From: Uranotaenia lowii | Taxonomy: Eukaryota; Arthropoda; Insecta; Diptera; Culicidae | Length of the DNA stretch: 64,000 nucleotides | Direction of reading: 5' to 3' | NCBI RefSeq assembly: GCF_029784155.1 | Contig: NC_073693.1 | Span: 316,185,536 to 316,249,535 of the forward strand | Part shown: one piece after another, positions 57,206 to 64,000 of the stretch | Numbering within the stretch: position 1 is the stretch's first letter | How the letters are laid out: every line of letters starts with the position of its first letter | Notes under the pieces: model-generated | Told to the model about the DNA's origin: nothing | Seen by the model: the letters and a program-made list of their open reading frames with translations, nothing else | Database searches by the model: none | Translations under genes and position numbers: made by a program

Positions 57206-57960
57206 TTCTTACAGAAAGGCATAGGGAACGGTCAGTTTGGGATATCATTAATTAAGGGTCCAAGACCCCACTTTATAGGTACCAATCGACTCAGCTCGAC
57301 GAGTTACGATGATGTCCGGGAATTTGTATGTTCCATAAAAACGTTCTTAACACATTAACTCCTATTCTAGTTTTCACGATTTTGATGAATTTAGTATCAA
57401 AAAATTGCATTTTTTTTTCCTGTAGGACCTATCTCAAAACCAAAAAAAAACAAAATTGTTTAAAATTTTTCTATTCCATAGAACATATCATGCTTACGTT
57501 GGCTCCAAAAAAGGTAGCCATTTGCTCAGCAGCAGTAGCCAGCAATCGCTAAATTAATTACAAAGGCGATCAAAAATTTGACAAAAATTTCATAAAACAG
57601 CAGATAATCGATCCCACGCCATCTAGCATGAGAGTTTAGGAGGTTAACCCCTTGACCACTAGTGAGCGTCGAGATATGAGGCTCTCAAACTTTAACAGTT
57701 TGAAATATGTTGATGGTAAAACTCAGTGGTACCTTTCTGATGCCTTGGCCGGTTTGCGGTTTGTCGGTCCCTCCGATATTCTCTGGCTCTTTTTTGATTT
57801 CTCCTTTTTCATTGCTTTTCGATACAGCAAATGGCGACTTTGGGCATAGCAACAACAACCGCAGCTTTACCTTCAGAGAACCGGGCGTAGACAAAACAGC
57901 GCAGCCGCACAGAAAAAAAGAACCAACATACCAAGACAGAATTATGCTTGAGAAGAAGTT
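57201..57960 (-). mobile_element. tRNA-headed repeat, near-copy of 48,205-48,790, plus flank
   Basis: On the minus strand it has the same tRNA-like head and the CTTTCTGTAAGAAAG end. The flank to about 57,960 resembles 63,590-63,720. The open frame at 57,707-57,991 is not supported as a gene. Confidence 0.6.
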
Positions 57961-60900
57961 CTACAATACAAATCAAATTCATGTAAAATAAGAAATATAA
58001 AATTAAAATTTTCAAACATTTGTCAGCAATCATAACTTGAATTTGAACTTGAGTTTACAAATGGAACGGGAAAGTAAATCTCCATGCTAAATACTTACTC
58101 AAAGCAATTCATGTGCGTCGAAAACCGACATAAACAAACTTTTTCAACACATCTATTTCGCTTTAGTTTAGCTTAGTTCGATCTATAAAGCTAAGGATAC
58201 TTAGCTTCGGCTCCCTTTATTTTTTCGATTTTGCCAGAGGCCTGCGCAGACTCGTCCGCAGTAGGGAACCGGCATCTGTGGGCCGCTAGGAAACTATAAA
58301 ATCAGGGATCATCAGGGATAAGGTTCTGAATCCAGATTCATAAATCAGTTTCAGAAATCAGATTTGATATAATTTTTATCACTAAAATTTGAAATTTTAA
58401 GTGTTTTTTCTTAATGTAATGATTTAGAGAGTCCCAGCCGAGCGTCGACAGAACAGCGCGCTTAGACAGGATTAAGATTAACACAATGTTTCAAATCAGA
58501 ATTCAGATTCAGAATCATACTTCAGTTTCAGAATTCAGATCTGACATATTTTTTTCCACCCAACTTTGCCGAGGTTATTTTCATAACCATATGGGCAGGG
58601 GTTGTTTCTAATATCCATCCAAGGTTTATGTGTACTGGACAAAGCTTGCTGATGGTAGAAAATTTGAAATTTTCGCCGTTTCGAATAAGTTTCTTTTTCT
58701 GTTCGAAGAACGCGGCACGATGATCTTCGATGTAATAATGAGCCTACCTTCAGGAGTTAAAAATGAGTCACGAATGTATTATCAATAATACGCTGTGTGT
58801 GAATTATGGAATTCATCATTGAACTTTTATTTATGAAATCAAGTCTACCGCTGTGCATATAACTGTTTGGACTAAGGATTCGAAACTTATGGATCGCGAT
58901 ACATTATCGATATCGATATCGATTTTGAAAAAAAATAAATATTTAGGAATCTTGTAAAGTCAGAGTTCTGTTCAGACTTGACATTTTGAGTTAACATTAA
59001 AATTCAAAGAAAAGATTCCGTTTCAGATGAATGAAGGTAAATTGTAAATATGAATTCTGAATATTATTTTTTAATTAAAAAAATATAATTCTTAATTCAC
59101 ATTCTGAATTCAAATCGAAGTCCATATGAAAGTAAAAATTCAGATTAGATAGGACAGATTTGATTCGGTTTGGCTAGACTTAGTTTAGGTTTTTTATTTC
59201 TGTTTGGTATTTAAATTAGAATTTAAAAATAAGATTAAGAATTCAGATTCAGATTGGGAAGTTATATTAAGCCTCTAAAACTCAACCCCACCTGTAGATG
59301 CTTCTGAAAAATTTGCATAAAAAATTGGGCCGAAAAAAAACAACACCAGATTGACATATGTCTAAAAAGTTTTCTTTTACAAAAATTTTTATATCCAGTT
59401 ATTTACATAACAATTACAACAAAAATATTATAAAAAATTTAGCTATGAAGCAAAAATATGTTTTAAAAATTAAGGAAAAAATGGTTTGATTATGTAAATA
59501 CTACAACTGGAAAAACTGAAAATTATGTTCTTCAGGCCCCATGGTTCAGCAAGTTTTGATAAAAATTGTTCAAAATTTGTCCTTACTGATACAATTTTTC
59601 GATGACAACAGTTGTTGTTATTCATGAAAAAAAAATTTTAAATGGAATTCCGATTCAGGACTTTTAATGAACTTATAACTGCATGATTTTATTCCAATCT
59701 AAATACTTGAGTAAAATTTATAATCAGATTTATAATCTAAATCTTTGAATCTGAAGTTCTCAATTCACATTTATAAAACTCCAATTTCACAATCAGGCTA
59801 TTAAGATTCAGAATTTGATTCCATAATCAGAATTTCAGATTTTTTCATGAATTTAACAGCAAGCTGTCACTTATTCCTAAAAGGATTTTAAATCACGGGG
59901 TCAAAATTTAGTATCAGAAATCAATCATTGTTAGATTCGGAATCCTGATTAAAATCAAACATAATAACCTACTGTCAATGGGAATTCTTCTGAAATTCAA
60001 ATGCAGCAAGCATTTTCATGTGATTTAAATTTCTTTAAAAAACATCTTTTTTTCAGTAAAATAAAACTTCATATGAAAATTTTTGACTAAATAAACTTTA
60101 CAAAACATCGATCGGTTTGTCGCACTGAGACGTGCTGAAACTACACCACATCCTTATGTTCGAAAAACGTATCATGTGGACAAAAAACATGACAGTAACA
60201 TTTTCGACGCAATGAAGCTCAACTTGTCCTGATTGACTAGAAAACGCTTCATGTAAACAACGTACGTGAAAACCAATTTTTCTGCATTTGCTTTCTTACG
60301 AAAGAAAATAAGAATAAACCTATCTTACAAATAACACTGAACACACCTATCAACAGGGAACTCATCCTCCACCCACTTCTGTGAACGTACCCCTCACGAA
60401 AACTTATCAAAATAAAACCGAGAGACGTCAAAGTGAACAAAAATTCAAGTGCGATCTGATGGTTGTTTGCTGCGACGGAGTTTCCTTGCGACGGACACCC
60501 CCGGATCTGGCCGTTTAATCACCGGAACGATGGACCAGGCTGATGTGGCGGTTTTTTTCCCAGGAAAGTAGAACGTATGTATTAGTAATAATGTTTTTTA
60601 TTGATGGAACTTTCCGGGGGGGTTTCGGGGTGGTTTTCTTCTCGTTTTAGTTTCATCGATGGATAACCATACTCAATCGGAGCAATAATAAAAACAAAGA
60701 GGATCGGAAATATGTATTTTGGTAGACGACCTATTTTGAAGATTTTTCATGCTCGTACCCCTACGGTCCATGGTTGTGAGGTCCAATAAATCCAGAAAAG
60801 AAATTTTGTTTAACTGGACAGGAACAATAATGATTTCCAATCTGAGAACCGTGAGTATTATGAACTTACTGTATATGCAGTAGGTAATTACATTATTTAC

Positions 60901-62700
60901 AGTGGGTGGTTATTCTCACCCGTTTTCAAATCCCCTTTTCGTTGTTTGAATTTGAACATTTTTGTTGCCTCTACAATTCGACTTATCTGTTGAAGGAGCA
61001 TTGATGAAAATGATTCCCAATTTATAAATTTCTATTAGCTTCAATTCGGTTAATTTTCATTTTCATATTATTTCCGTCCCTCGACGGAGATGACATAACT
61101 ATAATTACCAAGAGTTGCCCTTTAATTTTATGAAAATTTATTTTTTCTTTTTGGAATCTATTAAAAGATATTTTGGATCACAAAATTCGAATTCGAATAT
61201 AATGTTCACCATTTACCATTCATTCAGTTTTCTTAGTTCTTAACCAATTGCTTAAGCCATGATCGAATTCAAAATAAACTGACTTATTTAGTTCAATATT
61301 TTTTAGCTTAGTTTAGTTTAATATTAAAGCTTAAATTTTCAGATGATAAGGATCGAGCACTGCATTTAAACATTAACTTATGACAGACTCAGAATCAAGA
61401 TTCGATATTCCGAATCAGATTAAAATACAAAATTTAGAATCAAATATAAGATTGAAATTCTTAATTCACATTAAAGGAATTCAGAATTCATAATCATTGA
61501 ACTCAGATTCATAATTCAAATTCAGGACTAGAATTTAAATTCGAATTCATATTCAGAATTTCTGATTTTTTTTATTCAACGGCATGCCATCATTGATTTC
61601 TAATAGTATTAAGAATTCAAAGTCACAATCCAGTATCAGAATTCAAATATTGAATTCAAAGAACGTCAATACAAATTCAGATTCTGAATAACCTTTTTAT
61701 TTGCGAAATTCTGGTTCAAATTCAGACTTAAGATATTACATCCAAATCCACCTTAGTTAATTCATTCATTCAGAATTTGATTTTTTTTTGTCAATACATA
61801 ATGGCAATACAATTTAGGTTGTAAATTTTTCTTCAAACATTAGATTTAGATTCCGATTTAGAAGTCATATTTAAAACTCTGATTCCATTTTATAAATCTT
61901 ATTTAGAATAGTGATCAGGTTCAGAGTTCAAATTCAGATCCAGAATAATTATTGTAAATTTTAACTCAGAATTCGAATTCTAAATTTAAATTCGAATTAA
62001 AATCTCAGATTCAGATTAAAAAATCGGAATAAAATGTTTAAAAAAAAGTTCAGGCTCAGAGTGCTGTATATTTGTACTCTGAACTCATAAGAAAAATTTC
62101 GATGAAAAAGTTTCATTCTTATTTCAGATTTCAAATTCAAATGCTTATGGAAATTAAAATCAGTTTAGAAGTCAGGTTCATAATTCTTATTAAGAACTAT
62201 AAATTGAACTCAGAATAGATATCAGGTTCAATGTTTTGAACTCAGAATTCAGATTCAAATTGCAATCTCAGATTCAGATCCATCAATCGGATTGAGAAAA
62301 GAATCAGAAAGTGTAAATTCAGACTCAGAACTCAGATCGATTTAAAAGTTTTGTTCATAATTTTGTTTCAAAATTCAAATGCAGAATGCAGATTTAGTAC
62401 TGAAATTCTCATTTAGAAATTGAGTTTACAATTGACATCAGTTTAAGATTCGGATTCTGAACTAATATTGAAAAATTAAATTCAAAATTTTCACTCAAGA
62501 CTTGAATTCTAAATGCAGATTCTGATTCAGAACTCAGATTACGAATTCAGGTTTATATTTCAGATTTAGATTCAGTCGTCGATAAAAAGGGGTTGCACAG
62601 GAAACTGCTTCGACTTTGGAGTTGTTTTTTTAATCCGTATTTTTTTTCCTTTTCTGTTAGTTGAGCATAATTCATGATAGAGCTTCAACCATAATCATGT
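57961..62700. repeat. Degenerate ATTCAG-type simple-sequence region
   Basis: AGATTCAGAATTCAGA-like hexamer-derived sequence recurs, dense at 61,380-62,575 and sparser elsewhere. GC-richer islands at 58,200-58,310 and 60,450-60,640 interrupt it and are not recognised. No gene is supported. Confidence 0.6.
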
Positions 62701-63730
62701 TAACACAAGTTTGCATAAAATATCCAAAAAAGGTAGTCATTTGCTCAGCAGCAGTAGCCAGCAATCGCTAAATTTATTACGGAGGCGATCGAAAATTTGA
62801 CAAAAAGTTCAACAAACAGCAGAGAATTGATCCCACGTCAACTAGCATGAGAATCTAGGAGGCTAACCCCTAGACTACTAGTGTGCGTCGATAAATGTGG
62901 CTCTCAAACTTGAACAGTTTGAAATATTTTGATAGTAGATGAACTCCTTGAATATCAGTTCGCTTATCCTCCAAAAAACGTTCTGGCCATCTTTTTTTTG
63001 CCTTTCTAACAGAAAGGTTTGGTTATCGGTCGATATGAGAGATCATTAATTATGGGTCTTAGACATACCTTTATAGGTACCTATCGACTCAGCTCGACGA
63101 GTTCTGTTGATGTCCGTGGATTTGTATGTGCCATTTTAAAAATGTCAAGAACGTTTTTGCGAAACTGGGCTGCACAATTAAAATGATTTTAGTCTCAAAA
63201 GAATGCATTTTTTTTTCTACACAACCCTTTCAAAAACGGGAAAAAAAATAGTTGAAACCGTTTTCTTTACCAAATACATATCATACTTATTATGGCATAA
63301 AAAAAAGTTGCTAGTGGCGCCTCGAAGCAGCAGCACCAGCAATCATTTATAAATTGGAGATAATCAAAATAAAAAAATAATATTTTTATTAACTCGAGAA
63401 TTGAACCAAAACCCTTCAGATCCAAAGTTGCAAGCGCTATCCAATAAACCATCGGCACGCTTGATTGAAAGCGGCTCAAACTCAAATAGGTAAAAGGCAT
63501 TACTAAGACGCACCGTGGTCTGGGCAGTTTCTCAGTCTGCTGGGGCAAATACGGCATCAGTGTTTATATCTTACACTTCTTGCTTTTCAATGCAGCAAAT
63601 GGCGGATGGGCGTTTCCTTCAGAGTCCGCCATGCCTATAGACATTATAATTTCATTTATGAAATCATAGTGTCTAAAGCCATGCCGGGTGTCAACAAAAT
63701 GCAGAGCCGTACAGGAAACTGCGTTGGGGG
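62701..63730 (-). mobile_element. Two diverged tRNA-headed repeats in tandem
   Basis: The stretches at 62,712-62,985 and 62,995-63,480 each resemble parts of 57,201-57,710, with GACTCAGCTCGACGAGTT and CTTTCTAACAGAAAG motifs. The minus-strand frame at 63,557-63,267 comes from the repeat. Confidence 0.5.
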
Positions 63731-64000
63731 GGAATTTATATGAAGATCTTATGACCCTCGTTTTTTTTTACTCGTGTTGAAGAATGAATTTATGTTTTTT
63801 TTTTCATTTCTACATACTCATACATAATTTAGATTCAATTTCAGATGCAGAATTCAGATTCAGTTTTCAAATTCAGGATACAGGTTTAGGAATCAGAATT
63901 CAGGATTCAAAATTCAGAATTCAAAATTCAGATTCAGAACTCATATTCAGATTCAGAATTTAGATTCAGAATTCAGATTCAGAATTCAGATTAAGAATTC
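63731..64000. repeat. ATTCAG-type simple sequence continuing to the window edge
   Basis: Dense CAGATTCAGAATTCAGATTC units run off the end of the window. Confidence 0.85.

Noticed and set aside
56212..57255. Serine/cysteine-rich frames in the heptamer satellite
   Set aside because: A heptamer repeat stays open in several frames; no conserved protein is implied.
57707..57991. 94-codon frame downstream of the tRNA-headed repeat
   Set aside because: It overlaps repeated sequence and an opposite-strand frame, with no domain or splice support.

Overview
This is an AT-rich eukaryotic window from an insect, most likely a mosquito or close dipteran. The evidence is short GT-AG introns, TIL-type protease inhibitor genes with secretion signals, a Jockey-type LINE, a DD37E mariner of the kind known from mosquitoes, and abundant MITEs, SINEs and Helitron-like repeats. 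No bacterial features are present. Gene density is very low: the only host genes I can support are five copies of one small two-exon gene encoding an approximately 84-residue secreted ten-cysteine TIL protein.

The dominant structure is a giant inverted duplication. A left arm (about 3,717-25,711) is repeated in reverse complement as a right arm (about 35,113-56,120) around a non-homologous spacer of about 9.4 kb, which contains a 500-base assembly gap. Each arm, read from the centre outward, carries a foldback MITE, a 199-bp MITE, a tandem pair of TIL genes split by a LINE fragment, an 80-bp minisatellite, a hAT-type MITE and an outer Helitron-like element. The spacer holds a fifth TIL gene (27,554-27,877). 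The left-arm genes are on the minus strand and the right-arm genes on the plus strand, so both pairs are transcribed away from the centre. One of the right-arm copies has a stop codon in place of a mature residue.

Each arm has gained its own transposons, and the other arm preserves the empty site. Left arm only: a SINE (6,864-7,105), a decayed DD37E mariner (10,026-11,311), a 4.5-kb Jockey-like LINE (18,896-23,393) and a 55-bp retro-tail (24,835-24,889). Right arm only: a Helitron (36,165-37,440), an LTR-like unit (37,816-40,017), a Harbinger-like MITE (44,250-44,751), a tRNA-headed repeat (about 48,030-48,795), a SINE (49,501-49,687) and a TA-flanked MITE (54,044-55,006). This gives an internal chronology of older shared elements, then duplication, then arm-specific insertions.

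Outside the arms the left flank holds a 140-bp minisatellite that inverts at about 430 and a GC-rich island (2,331-3,290) of unknown origin. The right flank holds a heptamer-based foldback satellite (56,215-57,140), tRNA-headed repeats and about 6 kb of degenerate ATTCAG-like sequence. I compared everything by eye; identities are approximate and no database search was made.
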